The position numbers were made by a program, and so were the translations under genes. Shown piece by piece: positions 33,500-43,556 of a DNA stretch of 64,000 nucleotides. A model generated the notes under the pieces. It was not told where the DNA came from. It was given only the letters and a program-made list of their open reading frames with translations, and made no database searches. Every line of letters starts with the position of its first letter. The stretch's first letter is position 1. This stretch comes from an uncultured Desulfosoma sp. (GTDB lineage: Bacteria > Desulfobacterota > Syntrophobacteria > Syntrophobacterales > DSM-9756): NCBI GenBank assembly GCA_937960435.1, contig CALGPN010000002.1, positions 62,001-126,000 of the forward strand, read 5' to 3'.

Positions 33500-33501
33500 T
33501 C

Positions 33502-33975
33502 ATGGCGGCGAAAGACGAGGCGCTGCAGCGCATTCGAGAACTTCTCGGCGAAGGGGCGCTCACGGCGGATCCCGATTTCCGCACCGGGGTTTCCTGGACC
33601 ATCACGTGTCCGAGGGAATCCCTCGTGGCCGTCATGCGCATCTTCGAAGAATGCGGTTTCTACTTGGAATCGCTGACGGGTCTGGATTTTCAGGACACCT
33701 TGGAATTCGTCTATCACATGAACACTTACGAACCCAGGGCTCGCATGGCTGTTCGGGTTCTGTGCCCTCACGACGGGGAAATTCCGTCGGTGTCGGGGGT
33801 GTTCTCTTCGGCCCTGTGGCAGGAACGCGAAGCGTGGGAGTTTTTCGGTGTGCGCTTTTCCGGGCATCCGGACCTAAGGCACCTCCTGCTTCCGGAAGAC
33901 GCGGATTTTCACCCGCTCCGCAAAGACTTCGGCACGGTTCACGCTTACCGCAAACGGGAAGAGGTTTATGGCTGA
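33502..33975 (+). CDS. nuoC: Complex I subunit NuoC (30 kDa)
   Basis: This 157-aa hydrophilic subunit has the family signature EREAWEFFGVRFSGHPDLRH near its C-terminus. It packs against NuoD and is not fused to it, unlike E. coli NuoCD. Two bases separate it from nuoB, and its last eight bases overlap nuoD. Confidence 0.92.
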   Translation: MAAKDEALQRIRELLGEGALTADPDFRTGVSWTITCPRESLVAVMRIFEECGFYLESLTGLDFQDTLEFVYHMNTYEPRARMAVRVLCPHDGEIPSVSGVFSSALWQEREAWEFFGVRFSGHPDLRHLLLPEDADFHPLRKDFGTVHAYRKREEVYG

Positions 33976-35089
33976 ATACTTTCCTCAACCGGCGCAACAG
34001 CAGATCTACAGTCTGAACCTGGGGCCCCAGCACCCGAGCACCCACGGGGTCTTGCGAGTGCTTCTCACTCTGGACGGCGAATATGTCCTGGAGGCGGACC
34101 CCATCATCGGCTACGGGCATCGCGGCCACGAAAAGATGGGGGAGAACCGCACCTACCTCCAGTTTATGCCCAACGCCAGTCGGATGGATTACCTCTCGGG
34201 GCTGCTCTACAACCATGGGTTCTGCCTGGCCGTGGAAAAGCTGGCAGGGATCGATCCTCCTGAGCGGGCCAAGTACATCCGGGTCATTTGCGCCGAACTC
34301 AACCGCATTTCCAGCCACCTCTTGTGGTTCGGCACGTTCCTCATGGATTTGGGCGCCTTCACCCCGTTTCTGTACTGTTTCGACGATCGCGAAAACATCC
34401 TGGACATTCTGGACCGGGTGAGCGGTTCGCGGCTGACCTATAGTTATTGCCGGTTCGGCGGGGTGTCCCGCGATGTGGATGAGGTGTTTGTCGAGCAGAC
34501 CCGTGCCTTCATCAAAAGGCTGCGCAGCCGTTGGCCGGACTACCACAATTTGGTGACGAAAAACGTCATCTTTATCCATCGCGTGCGCGATGTGGGCATC
34601 ATCGACAAGGATCTGGCCCGGCGGTTCGGGGTGACCGGCCCGAACCTGCGCGCGGCCGGCGTCGCCTTCGACATGCGGAAGGTGGAGCCCTACGAGGTCT
34701 ACGATCGGTTCGACTTCGAAATCCCCACGGGCACCAAAGGCGACGCCCTGGACCGGTACCGGGTGAGGCTGGAGGAAATGGAACAGAGCTGCCGCATCAT
34801 CGAACAGGCGCTGGACCAAATGCCGGCGGGGCCGTACCGGCAGGAACGGGTGCGGCTCAAAGTCAAGCCGCCACGCGGGGAAGTGTATTTCGCCTTTGAA
34901 AGCGCCCGCGGTCAGACGGCCTATTACCTGGTGAGCGACGGCAGTCCCTATCCGTATCGGGTTCATGTGCGGGTACCCAGCTTCGGGAACCTCCACTGCC
35001 TGACCGATGTCCTGAAAGAAACGCTCGTGGCCGATGCCATCGCCATTTTGGGCAGCATCGATATCGTTGTGCCGGAAATCGACCGTTAG
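33968..35089 (+). CDS. nuoD: Complex I subunit NuoD (49 kDa)
   Basis: This 373-aa subunit forms the quinone pocket with NuoB. It has LGPQHPSTHGVLR at the N-terminus, GYGHRGHEKMGENRTYLQ, NGLCL-type region (NHGFCLAVEKLAGI), and ends in GSIDIVVPEIDR. It descends from the hydrogenase large subunit but lacks the nickel cysteines, as expected. nuoH follows after 69 bases. Confidence 0.93.
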   Translation: MAEYFPQPAQQQIYSLNLGPQHPSTHGVLRVLLTLDGEYVLEADPIIGYGHRGHEKMGENRTYLQFMPNASRMDYLSGLLYNHGFCLAVEKLAGIDPPERAKYIRVICAELNRISSHLLWFGTFLMDLGAFTPFLYCFDDRENILDILDRVSGSRLTYSYCRFGGVSRDVDEVFVEQTRAFIKRLRSRWPDYHNLVTKNVIFIHRVRDVGIIDKDLARRFGVTGPNLRAAGVAFDMRKVEPYEVYDRFDFEIPTGTKGDALDRYRVRLEEMEQSCRIIEQALDQMPAGPYRQERVRLKVKPPRGEVYFAFESARGQTAYYLVSDGSPYPYRVHVRVPSFGNLHCLTDVLKETLVADAIAILGSIDIVVPEIDR

Positions 35090-35158
35090 GGAACCTTTTG
35101 GACACCCTCTCAAGGGATTGACGGACCGTGCCAACCCCTGCAAGGAGATCGTCCCGTC

Positions 35159-36148
35159 ATGATGGAAGCCGCCGCAACTTCGGGTGCCTACTGGCTTAGG
35201 CTCATTATCGGCCTGGTCATCGTCTTGATTTTCAGCCAGCTCAATGCGCTTTTTCTCGTGTGGCTGGAGCGGAAAGTGGCCGGGCATATTCAAGTCCGGC
35301 TTGGCCCTATGGAAGTGGGTCCGCACGGACTGCTCCAGACCATCGTGGACGGCATCAAGCTGGTGGGAAAAGAACTCATCACGCCGGCGCGGGCTGACCG
35401 CATCCTTTTCGTCATTGCCCCCGTGCTCGTTTTCACGCCGGTGTTGGTGGCGTTTCTGGTTTTGCCCTTCGGACCAGATCTCATCATCCGCGACATGAAC
35501 GTGGGGCTCCTTCTCATCTTTGCCTTTTCCACGTTCAGCGTTCTGGCGATCCTCGTGGGCGGCTGGGCGTCCAACAACAAGTATGCCCTTTTGGGGGCCA
35601 TTCGGTCCGTGGCCCAGGCGGTGGCGTATGAAATCCCGCTGCTCCTTTCGGTGATGAGCGTGGTGCTTATGGTCAATTCTTTCCGCTTCAGCGAACTGGT
35701 CATGGCGCAGCAACGCGTGTGGTTCGTGTTCCTGCAGCCCGTGGCGGCCCTCATCTACTTCATCTGTGCCACGGCGGAAACGAACAGGGCGCCTTTCGAC
35801 ATCCCGGAAGCGGAGTCGGAACTGGTGGCGGGATTCCACACGGAATACAGCGGCATGCGCTTCGGCCTCTTTTTCCTGGCGGAATACACCAACATGTTCA
35901 TTGTGTGCGCCGTGGCCACAAGCCTCTTTTTCGGCGGCTGGCACGGCCCGTTCGGGTTCAGTTTCAAGATCCCCGGGGTGGTCTGGTTCTTGGCCAAAAC
36001 CTACGTCCTCCTTTACGTCCTCATGTGGTTTCGATGGACGTTCCCCCGGGTGCGCTTCGATCAGCTCATGAATTTTTCATGGAAGGTGCTCATCCCCTTG
36101 AGCATGCTCAACCTGGTGATCACAGCCCTGGTGCTGAAGCTGATCTAG
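35159..36148 (+). CDS. nuoH: Complex I membrane subunit NuoH
   Basis: This 329-aa protein has eight or so membrane helices and the conserved [20 protein letters not shown] near the N-terminus, [10 protein letters not shown], and the quinone-channel segment [27 protein letters not shown], cited here in part ([16 protein letters not shown]). It connects the N2 cluster region with the proton-pumping arm. AAGGAG lies 11 bases before the ATG. A 104-base gap precedes nuoI. Confidence 0.94.
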   Translation: MMEAAATSGAYWLRLIIGLVIVLIFSQLNALFLVWLERKVAGHIQVRLGPMEVGPHGLLQTIVDGIKLVGKELITPARADRILFVIAPVLVFTPVLVAFLVLPFGPDLIIRDMNVGLLLIFAFSTFSVLAILVGGWASNNKYALLGAIRSVAQAVAYEIPLLLSVMSVVLMVNSFRFSELVMAQQRVWFVFLQPVAALIYFICATAETNRAPFDIPEAESELVAGFHTEYSGMRFGLFFLAEYTNMFIVCAVATSLFFGGWHGPFGFSFKIPGVVWFLAKTYVLLYVLMWFRWTFPRVRFDQLMNFSWKVLIPLSMLNLVITALVLKLI

Positions 36149-36252
36149 AGGGCATCGCGCCGGAGAATGGAATCCTCTCTCTTCGGTGCTGGGGGTGAGG
36201 GGGGGCGGAGCGATGATCCAATGAACAAACGAGACGGAGTCAAAGGGCGGCT

Positions 36253-36693
36253 ATGGGATACTGGAAAGACATTGTCGTAGGGGGCTGGAGCCTCATCGAA
36301 GGCATGAAAGTGACGGGCCGGGCGCTCTTCAAGCCTGTCGTCACGGTGCAGTACCCTCGAAAACATCTGGAGATGTCCCCGGCGTACCGCGGGCACATTG
36401 AGCTGAAGATTTTTCCGGAAACGGGCACCCACGGGTGCATCGCCTGCGGCACATGCCAAAGAGTGTGCCCGTCGGGGGTGATCAAGGTTCAGGGGGTCAA
36501 GAGCCATGCCCGCAGCGGCAAGGTGGCCACACATTACGTGATCGACTATACGCGCTGCAGCCTCTGTGGGCTGTGTGTGGAAAGCTGCCCGACCCAAACC
36601 CTGAAGTTTTCCACGGAATATGAACTGGCTGGCGATTCCCGGTGGGACGGCGTGGTGGATTTGGTCGCGAGGATGGAGGACAGCCGATCATGA
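36253..36693 (+). CDS. nuoI: Complex I subunit NuoI (two 4Fe-4S clusters)
   Basis: This 146-aa protein has two ferredoxin-type motifs, CIACGTCQRVCPSG and CSLCGLCVESCPTQ, for clusters N6a and N6b. They carry electrons from the NuoG side to NuoB. The N-terminus contains the amphipathic membrane-contact helix. Its stop overlaps nuoJ by four bases. Confidence 0.93.
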   Translation: MGYWKDIVVGGWSLIEGMKVTGRALFKPVVTVQYPRKHLEMSPAYRGHIELKIFPETGTHGCIACGTCQRVCPSGVIKVQGVKSHARSGKVATHYVIDYTRCSLCGLCVESCPTQTLKFSTEYELAGDSRWDGVVDLVARMEDSRS

Positions 36694-37217
36694 GCGGAAG
36701 TTTCGTCATCGACAGTCTGGCCCACGCGGTTTTTTGGGTCGTGGTGGGGATCGTGTTTGCCGGGGCCGCCTTGGCGGTTTTTCCGCGAAATATCGTCTAC
36801 AACGTCTTGGGCCTCATCCTTTGCTTGACCGGTGTCGCGGCGCTTTTTCTCTACCTGGGAAGTTTCTTCCTGGCTTTGATGCAGCTTTTGATCTACGTGG
36901 GAGCCATCTGCATCGCCATCGTCTTCGCCATTATGCTGTCCCGCCCCTTGCATTTGGAAGTGCCGAAAAGACGCATGCCCAAGCTGGCGGCCGGCATTGG
37001 GGCGGCGTCGATTTTCTTTGCGGCCATCGGCGCCGTGGCGTGGAAAACCGCATGGAAGCCGGCGGCCGAGCGCGGAGCGGATTGGACCATCACGACCATC
37101 GGCCATTTGCTCCTGACGCGTTATGCTCTGGTCTTTGAAGTCATCTCCCTGGTGCTGCTGGTGGCCATCATCGGCGCCATTTTGACCACAGGATTCAGCC
37201 GGAGGTTGTCTTCGTGA
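36690..37217 (+). CDS. nuoJ: Complex I membrane subunit NuoJ
   Basis: This 175-aa membrane protein has five transmembrane helices and the LLIYVGAICIAIVFAIML segment with the conserved Tyr and acidic-helix distortion of NuoJ. The ATG overlaps the nuoI stop (ATGA). Its 3' end overlaps nuoK by four bases. Confidence 0.92.
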   Translation: MSGSFVIDSLAHAVFWVVVGIVFAGAALAVFPRNIVYNVLGLILCLTGVAALFLYLGSFFLALMQLLIYVGAICIAIVFAIMLSRPLHLEVPKRRMPKLAAGIGAASIFFAAIGAVAWKTAWKPAAERGADWTITTIGHLLLTRYALVFEVISLVLLVAIIGAILTTGFSRRLSS

Positions 37218-37522
37218 ATTCGCTCAGCGTGTATTTGACCGTCGCGGCGGTGTTGTTCAGCCTGGGTCTTTTCGGGGTGCTCATGCGCCGAAACCTCATC
37301 GGCATGCTCATTTCCATCGAACTCATGCTCAACGGCGCGAACCTCAACTTTATGGCCTTCAACCGCTTCTTGGCGCCCGAGCCGGCCGTGGGGCAGATCA
37401 TGGCGCTGTTCATTATGGGAATTGCGGCGGCGGAAGCGGCCATCGGGCTGAGCATCATCCTGGCCCTGTTCCGGCGGCTGCGCTCCATCAACGTGGAAAG
37501 GGCGCAGCGTCTGCGGGGTTGA
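37214..37522 (+). CDS. nuoK: Complex I membrane subunit NuoK
   Basis: This 102-aa protein has three transmembrane helices carrying the two conserved glutamates, in LISIELMLNGANLN and GIAAAEAAIGLSI, which take part in proton transfer. It starts with GTG overlapping the nuoJ stop. Confidence 0.93.
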   Translation: MNSLSVYLTVAAVLFSLGLFGVLMRRNLIGMLISIELMLNGANLNFMAFNRFLAPEPAVGQIMALFIMGIAAAEAAIGLSIILALFRRLRSINVERAQRLRG

Positions 37523-37591
37523 GGCTCCATGCCTGTGCAGGTTGGTGGTGTGTTTGTCATCCGTAACTTCAGCGTGTGAAGGACGATGTCC

Positions 37592-39529
37592 ATGATGTGG
37601 CTACCGCACGATCCTGTTTTGAGCGCGGCTTTGGCCTGTGCCACCCTGCCGTTTCTGTCCATGGCGGTGATCCTCATCTTTACCCGACCGTATCAGAGGC
37701 TTTCCTGCGCCATTTCGGTGGGGGCCATCACGGTGTGCTTGGGGTGCGCCCTGTATCTTTTGATCACGCTGCGCCACGCGCCGGCTCCCGTGGAATACCA
37801 ATGGGCTTGGATCGTCTCCAGCGACATGGTCATCCCCTTTGGGTTCCTGCTGGACCGGCTGAGCCTGCTCATGCTGACCATCGTGGCCGTCATCAGTTTT
37901 CTGGTGCAGGTGTACTCCATCGGTTACATGCATGGGGATCCCGGCTTCAGCCGCTACTACGCCTTCCAGTCCCTGTTCGCCTGGGCCATGATGACCATGG
38001 TCATCGCCCCGGGGATGCTGCAACTTTACATCTTCTGGGAATTGGTGGGGCTCGCGTCTTACCTCTTGATCGGCTACTACTATGAAAAATGGAGCGCTTC
38101 CCAGGCGGGCAAGAAGGCCTTCGTCATGACCCGCCTCGGCGACATCGGTTTCTTCCTTGGCATCATCACGGTGCTTTTAGGTTTCGGGGACTTGGGAATC
38201 CTGCACATGAACCACGCGGCCCAAGCCGGGGATATCCACCCAGCCGTGGTGACCTTGGGCGCGATTTTGATCTTTTGCGGTGTGGTGGGAAAGAGCGCCC
38301 AGTTTCCGCTGCTCACATGGTTGCCCGACGCCATGGAAGGCCCGACCCCGGTGAGCGCGCTGCTCCATTCGGCGACCATGGTCGCCGCGGGCGTCTACCT
38401 CATGAGCCGCATCTTCCCCTTCTTTGCCGCTTCTCCTGACGCCATGGCCGTCGCCCTCATCATCGGCACCATCACCATGCTGTTGGCGTCCACCATGGCT
38501 TTTGTGACCTACGACATCAAGCAGGTGTGGGCCTATTCCACCGTGAGTCAGTTGGGGTTTATGGTCATGAGCCTGGCGGCGGGCGGGTACTTCGCCGGCG
38601 TGTTTCACCTCACCACCCACGCGGGGTTCAAGGCCTTATTGTTCTTGTGCTCCGGTATCTTCATCCATGAGTACCACACCAACGATATGCGTGAGATCGG
38701 GCGGGGCGGGGGCCGAAAGCTCACCATTCCCATGATCTGTATGACGGTCGGGGCGCTGGCCTTGGCGGGCATTTTCCCCTTTTCGGGCTTCTTCAGTAAG
38801 GAAGCCATCCTCGGGGTGCTGGCCGAACATCCCAACAAGCTGTTTCTGGGCGCGGGCCTTTTGGGGGCGGCCATGACCGCTTACTACAGCTTCCGGCTCA
38901 TCTTCTTTATCCTCTTCCCGCGATCGACGGCCGAAGAGGCTTCTCATCATGAAGAAGCCCACGGCCACGGGGACGATCACGGCGGGGGGCATCACGGCCA
39001 TGTGTTTTGGGCCATGGCTTGGCCCGTCATGATCCTCGCGACCGTGACGCTGGTGCTGGGCTTTTTCCAAAACGAACTGCAAAGTTACCTTCTGGCGCTG
39101 GAACCTGCGAGTCATGGACATGAAGCGGTCGAGCACGGCGGCCACGGCGTGGGGCACTATCTGCTGCTCGTCACGGCGGTATGCCTCGCGGTGGGCGGCG
39201 TCTTTTTCGCCTATCTGGAATTCGGCTGGAAGAAAGCGACCCAGGAAGGTTTTCTGCGGAAATTTCCCGCTGTGGAAACCCTCTTTGCCAATCGCTGGTA
39301 CATGGACCATTTCTACCGCAAGGCGTTGGATCTGCTTGTCTATTGCGGGTTCACCAACGTCTTTACCCGGAACGACCGGCGGGTGATCGACGGCGGCATT
39401 GACGGCATCTGCCGGTTCACGGTGGGGGGCGGCCGTGCCGTGAGCTTCTTGCAGTCCGGGATGCTTCAATACAATTTGGTCCTCATGGTGGCTGCCGTGG
39501 GGGTCCTGGTTCTGGTCTTCGCCTTGTAA
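37592..39529 (+). CDS. nuoL: Complex I antiporter-like subunit NuoL
   Basis: This 645-aa subunit is a Mrp-type antiporter homolog with 14 or more helices. It shows FWELVGLASYLLIGYY with the conserved Glu, the VGKSAQFPLLTWLPDAMEGP segment with Lys, and STVSQLGFMVMSLAAGG. A His-rich cytoplasmic or periplasmic loop (residues ~450-480) is notable. The ATG at 37592 sits eight bases after AAGGA; the ATG at 37586 is closer to it. It is separated from nuoK by ~70 bases. Confidence 0.93.
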   Translation: MMWLPHDPVLSAALACATLPFLSMAVILIFTRPYQRLSCAISVGAITVCLGCALYLLITLRHAPAPVEYQWAWIVSSDMVIPFGFLLDRLSLLMLTIVAVISFLVQVYSIGYMHGDPGFSRYYAFQSLFAWAMMTMVIAPGMLQLYIFWELVGLASYLLIGYYYEKWSASQAGKKAFVMTRLGDIGFFLGIITVLLGFGDLGILHMNHAAQAGDIHPAVVTLGAILIFCGVVGKSAQFPLLTWLPDAMEGPTPVSALLHSATMVAAGVYLMSRIFPFFAASPDAMAVALIIGTITMLLASTMAFVTYDIKQVWAYSTVSQLGFMVMSLAAGGYFAGVFHLTTHAGFKALLFLCSGIFIHEYHTNDMREIGRGGGRKLTIPMICMTVGALALAGIFPFSGFFSKEAILGVLAEHPNKLFLGAGLLGAAMTAYYSFRLIFFILFPRSTAEEASHHEEAHGHGDDHGGGHHGHVFWAMAWPVMILATVTLVLGFFQNELQSYLLALEPASHGHEAVEHGGHGVGHYLLLVTAVCLAVGGVFFAYLEFGWKKATQEGFLRKFPAVETLFANRWYMDHFYRKALDLLVYCGFTNVFTRNDRRVIDGGIDGICRFTVGGGRAVSFLQSGMLQYNLVLMVAAVGVLVLVFAL

Positions 39530-39602
39530 GGGTTCCGACGGGGCCCGAAGGCTGCGGTGACGGACGAAGCGAAGGGAACGTTTAAACGCGAGTGGGCATG
39601 CT

Positions 39603-41078
39603 ATGACAGCCATGGAATTTGCGCAGTTTCCGATCCTGTCGGCAATCCTCTTTTCCACACTGCTGGCTCTGCTGGTCATCCTCTTTATCCCCGATGACCG
39701 CCCCAAGCTGGTCAAGCAGGTGAGTCTGGGGTTTGCCGCCGTAGGCCTGGCGCTCAGCCTGTATGTGTACTTCGCTTATGACCCGCACAAGGGCGGGTTG
39801 CAGTTCGTGGAGCGGGTGCTTTGGGTGAAAAGCCTGGGGATCTACTACTTCCTCGCCGCGGACGGCATCAACGTCCCCATGATCCTTCTGACCGCCGTCG
39901 TGCTCTTTACGGGCGTGCTGACCATGTGGGAATTGGATAAGCGGGTCAAAGAATACTTCGCGCTGACCTACCTTTTGGTGGCGGGCGTCTACGGCGTCTT
40001 TATGAGCATGGACCTGTTTTTCATCTTTGTGTGGTATGACGTCTCCCTCTTCCCCATGTACCCGCTCATCGCCATCTGGGGGAGCACGCGCAAAGAATAC
40101 GGCGCCATGAAGCTCACCTTGTACCTGCTGGCCGGAAGCGCCTTGATCCTGCCGGGGATTTTGTACCTGTGGGCCGTGGCCGGGGGGACGACCTTCGATC
40201 TTTTCGAGCTGCAACGGCTCGGCTTCGACGTTCAGGTGCAGCGCATCGCTTTCGTCATGCTCTATCTGGGCTTCGGGATTCTCGCCGGTGTGTGGCCGTT
40301 CCACACATGGTCTCCGGTGGGCCACGTGGCGGCGCCGACGGCCGTGAGCATGATCCACGCTGGAGTGCTCATGAAACTGGGCGCTTACGGCATCCTGCGG
40401 GTGGGCATGACGCTGTGCCCCGAGGGGCTTGTCTATTGGGCCGATCTCATGGCGCTTTTGGCCACCATCGGGATCGTCTACGGGGCCTTTGTGGGGCTGG
40501 CTCAAACGGACCTCAAATACGTCATCGGTTATTCCAGCGTCTCTCACATGGGCATCGTGGGCCTCGGGCTGTCCACTTTGACCGTGGATGGCATCAACGG
40601 CGCCGTTTTCCAAATGTTTTCCCACGGCATCATGACGGCCCTATTCTTTTCCGCCGTGGGCTACATCTACGACAAGACCCACACGAAGATGATCCCAGAA
40701 CTGGGGGGCCTGTCCAAGACCATGCCCAAGGCGTCGGCCTTTTTTATCTTGGCCGCTTTTTGCGGGATCGGGGTACCGTGCATGAGCAGCTTCTGGGCGG
40801 AACTGCTGGTGTTCATCTCTGCGGTGAAGACGTACCCCTTACGAGGCATCCTGGCGGTTTCGGGTCTGGTGGTGAGCGCGCTGTTCATGCTGCGGGTGGT
40901 GCAGAAGACGTTCTACGGGGAAAAGAACCCCAAGTGGGAGCACATTCCCGATGTGCCGCTCTTTTTAGCCTCTCCGCGCATCATCCTGGTGGGCATCTTG
41001 ATTTTTTACGGTCTTTTCCCAAGGCTCATTTTGGACATCATTCAAAGTGCCGTGGTTCCTTTCGTGAACAGCCTGTAG
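39603..41078 (+). CDS. nuoM: Complex I antiporter-like subunit NuoM
   Basis: This 491-aa membrane subunit has the antiporter signature [21 protein letters not shown] with the conserved Glu replaced by Asp in the usual FFE-W-E-x position, [21 protein letters not shown], and [15 protein letters not shown]. The Asp-for-Glu change in the VWYDVSL segment is visible and may be typical for the lineage. nuoN begins 22 bases downstream. Confidence 0.92.
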   Translation: MTAMEFAQFPILSAILFSTLLALLVILFIPDDRPKLVKQVSLGFAAVGLALSLYVYFAYDPHKGGLQFVERVLWVKSLGIYYFLAADGINVPMILLTAVVLFTGVLTMWELDKRVKEYFALTYLLVAGVYGVFMSMDLFFIFVWYDVSLFPMYPLIAIWGSTRKEYGAMKLTLYLLAGSALILPGILYLWAVAGGTTFDLFELQRLGFDVQVQRIAFVMLYLGFGILAGVWPFHTWSPVGHVAAPTAVSMIHAGVLMKLGAYGILRVGMTLCPEGLVYWADLMALLATIGIVYGAFVGLAQTDLKYVIGYSSVSHMGIVGLGLSTLTVDGINGAVFQMFSHGIMTALFFSAVGYIYDKTHTKMIPELGGLSKTMPKASAFFILAAFCGIGVPCMSSFWAELLVFISAVKTYPLRGILAVSGLVVSALFMLRVVQKTFYGEKNPKWEHIPDVPLFLASPRIILVGILIFYGLFPRLILDIIQSAVVPFVNSL

Positions 41079-41100
41079 CGAGACGAGGGATGATTTGGTC

Positions 41101-42522
41101 ATGATGAAATGGACCCTGTTTACCCCCGAATTGTACTATGTGGCCGTTGCGTCCGTGTTCTTCCTCTGTTCCCTTGAGAAGAAGGCGGACCCCAGGCGTC
41201 TGTATCGCTGGGCGGTGATCCTGGCGGGTGTGGGGCTGGCGGTGACCGTGGCTTGCGCCCGCATGGAGGGGTTCCTGTTTTTCGACTCCTACAAGGTGGA
41301 TCTCTTCAGCCAGGTCTTCAAGATTTTTCTGGCCCTGGGAATGTTCTTCGTCACCATGGTCTGTAGCGAGCTCTATGGGATCGAACCGAGAAAGCACGCC
41401 GAGTTTTATTTCCTTCTTTCCATCTGCACCCTGGCCATGATGATGCTGGTGAGCGCCGTGGAACTGCTGACCATCTACATCGCCCTGGAACTGTCGTCGT
41501 ACTCACTGTACCTGCTGGTTCCCATGCGACATCGGGCCGACGAATACGTGGAGACGGGGATCAAGTATTTCATGGTGGGCGCGACGGCCTCGGCGCTCAT
41601 GATTTTCGGCATGAGCTATCTTTTCGGTATCACGCACACTACCTACGTGGCGGACATCATTCGTAAGCTTCCGGAGGTCTTGAACCAGCCGGCGGCCGTG
41701 GTGGGCCTCTTGCTGGCCTTGGGGGGCTTTTTCTTCAAACAGGCCCTCTTTCCCTTCCACATCTGGGCGCCGGACGTCTACCAAGGGGCGGCCAATCAAG
41801 TGACGACCTACATCGCGACGGCCTCCAAGATGGCCGCCGCCGCCATGGTGATCCGATTTGTGGGAATGAGCACGGGTCAATCGGAGGTGTTCATTCAGGT
41901 TCTGGTGGCTTTGTCCATCCTCTCCATGACCTTCGGGAACCTGGTGGCCATCGTCCAAAAAGACATCAAACGCTTGCTGGCCTATTCCAGTATCGCCCAT
42001 GCAGGCTACATGCTCATCGGGATCCTGTGCATGACCCAGCGGGGTTATTCCAGCGCGGTTTATTATGCGCTGGCGTATTTGGTTATGAATTTTGCCTGCT
42101 TCATGGTCATCATCAAGGTGGCGCCGGACGGACACAATTTGCAGATCAAGGAACTGGCGGGGTTGCATAAGCGCTCGCCCCTATTGGCCATGACCTTGAT
42201 GCTGGCCCTTTTCGGGCTGGCGGGCATCCCGCCCACGCTTGGCTTTACGGGCAAGTTTCTGGTTTTCGCCGCGGCTTTGGAAAAGGGATACCTCATGTTG
42301 GTCATTATCGGCATGATCAACGCGACCATATCGCTCTACTACTATCTCATCGTCATCAAGGCGGCCTATCTGCTGGAACCCGTGCGGGAATATGGCCCGG
42401 TTCGGGTGGATCCGTGGACACGGGTGATGAGCGCCGCTCTCGTCATCGCCATGGTCTATGTGGGCATCTTTCCTGATCGTTTCGTGGCCCTTGCGGAGGC
42501 CGCCGTTTCGGTTCTACCTTAG
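41101..42522 (+). CDS. nuoN: Complex I antiporter-like subunit NuoN
   Basis: This 473-aa membrane subunit has [16 protein letters not shown] with the conserved Glu, [37 protein letters not shown] and [12 protein letters not shown]. It completes the three antiporter-like subunits. The ATG at 41101 follows GAGGGA by about ten bases. The mini-NuoF gene begins 41 bases after its stop. Confidence 0.93.
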   Translation: MMKWTLFTPELYYVAVASVFFLCSLEKKADPRRLYRWAVILAGVGLAVTVACARMEGFLFFDSYKVDLFSQVFKIFLALGMFFVTMVCSELYGIEPRKHAEFYFLLSICTLAMMMLVSAVELLTIYIALELSSYSLYLLVPMRHRADEYVETGIKYFMVGATASALMIFGMSYLFGITHTTYVADIIRKLPEVLNQPAAVVGLLLALGGFFFKQALFPFHIWAPDVYQGAANQVTTYIATASKMAAAAMVIRFVGMSTGQSEVFIQVLVALSILSMTFGNLVAIVQKDIKRLLAYSSIAHAGYMLIGILCMTQRGYSSAVYYALAYLVMNFACFMVIIKVAPDGHNLQIKELAGLHKRSPLLAMTLMLALFGLAGIPPTLGFTGKFLVFAAALEKGYLMLVIIGMINATISLYYYLIVIKAAYLLEPVREYGPVRVDPWTRVMSAALVIAMVYVGIFPDRFVALAEAAVSVLP

Positions 42523-42563
42523 CGGCGCAGCCGGTTCATCTGGAAAGGGACAAGGATAGGACA

Positions 42564-43445
42564 ATGCTGGAACGGCTTAGGGATCTCAGGCAAGACATTG
42601 AAGAAAAAGTCCTGGGCACTGTGCGGTCTGCGGTGAAGCGTGCGGTTCCTTCACCGAAGGAGCCGGAGCCAACGACACGGCCTATCGGGCAATCTTTTTG
42701 CGACCTGCAGTCGAAAAAAGCGTGCCTGACCGTGTGCGCGCCCCGAGGCGAATGCGAGTGCGAGGGCCCGGCGCTCAAAGAAGCGCTGGAAAAGGCTCTG
42801 GCGGAGGCCGGGCTGTCCATCGCGGTGGGGGAAGCGAAGACGGGCTGTTCGGGTCGGTGTGAACTCGGGCCTTTTATTGGCTTTCCCCAAAAGGGCTTCT
42901 TTTACCTGAAGGTCGCCCCGGAGGCGGCCCGGGAGGTGGTGCGTGAAACCGTGCAGCGGGGTCGGCTGCTGTTTCCCTATCTTTCCGTCAGCCCGGACCG
43001 GTCCTATCGGACGGACATCCTTTACGATCGTTTCAGCGGGCTTCTCGCTGCCATCGATGACACGGTCTGCATGGTGGAAGTGGCTCGGTACTTCTTGGCC
43101 TTCGAGGAAGGGCTTTCCTGCGGCAAATGTGTTCCATGCCGGCTGGGAATCAAGAGGATTGAAGAGGCTCTGGATCGGATCGTGGCCGGAGAAGGCACGA
43201 TGGACGATTTGGAACAGATCGGGATCCTCTGCGAGACCCTGATTTACGCGCCCCATTGCCAATTCGCCATGGCAAGCACAAAGCCTGTGCTCAGTGCCGT
43301 CACCTATTTCCGGGATGAATTTATCGAACATATTGAAAAGAAAGAATGCCGCGCCGGGGTGTGCCCGGCTTTGGTCGAGATCCAAAAGAAGAAAGCTTTT
43401 CGTGAACGGATGGCCGAGGCGGCGAAGAAGAAAAAGAAGAAATGA
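42564..43445 (+). CDS. Mini-NuoF: thioredoxin-like Fe-S domain plus NuoF 4Fe-4S domain, lacking FMN/NADH domain
   Basis: This 293-aa protein has no standard name. Residues ~45-135 resemble a thioredoxin-like ferredoxin (C54/C58, C64/C66, then C95 and C99 in TGCSGRCELG). Residues ~165-265 closely follow the C-terminal 4Fe-4S domain of the NuoF in this operon: DDTVCMVEVARYF, SCGKCVPCRLGIKR (C186, C189, C192) and C232 in APHCQFAMASTKPVLS. The glycine-rich NADH loop and FMN site are missing. The last ~14 residues are nearly all Lys. It lies between nuoN and nuoG in the operon, so it may be an extra electron-wiring or ferredoxin-docking subunit. Function is inferred. Confidence 0.8.
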   Translation: MLERLRDLRQDIEEKVLGTVRSAVKRAVPSPKEPEPTTRPIGQSFCDLQSKKACLTVCAPRGECECEGPALKEALEKALAEAGLSIAVGEAKTGCSGRCELGPFIGFPQKGFFYLKVAPEAAREVVRETVQRGRLLFPYLSVSPDRSYRTDILYDRFSGLLAAIDDTVCMVEVARYFLAFEEGLSCGKCVPCRLGIKRIEEALDRIVAGEGTMDDLEQIGILCETLIYAPHCQFAMASTKPVLSAVTYFRDEFIEHIEKKECRAGVCPALVEIQKKKAFRERMAEAAKKKKKK

Positions 43446-43556
43446 AGCCGGTGCGAGCCAAATCCATCGCACCGGACACTCGAAAGTCGGAGCGGCCGTG
43501 GCCGCGATTTCGCAGGAACGTGCTCCCGCGCGTTCGAGAGAAGAGGGATGGGACAT

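Noticed and set aside
33632..35944. 770-codon minus-strand open frame across nuoC-nuoH
   Set aside because: Overlaps four recognised complex I genes and shows no protein family features.
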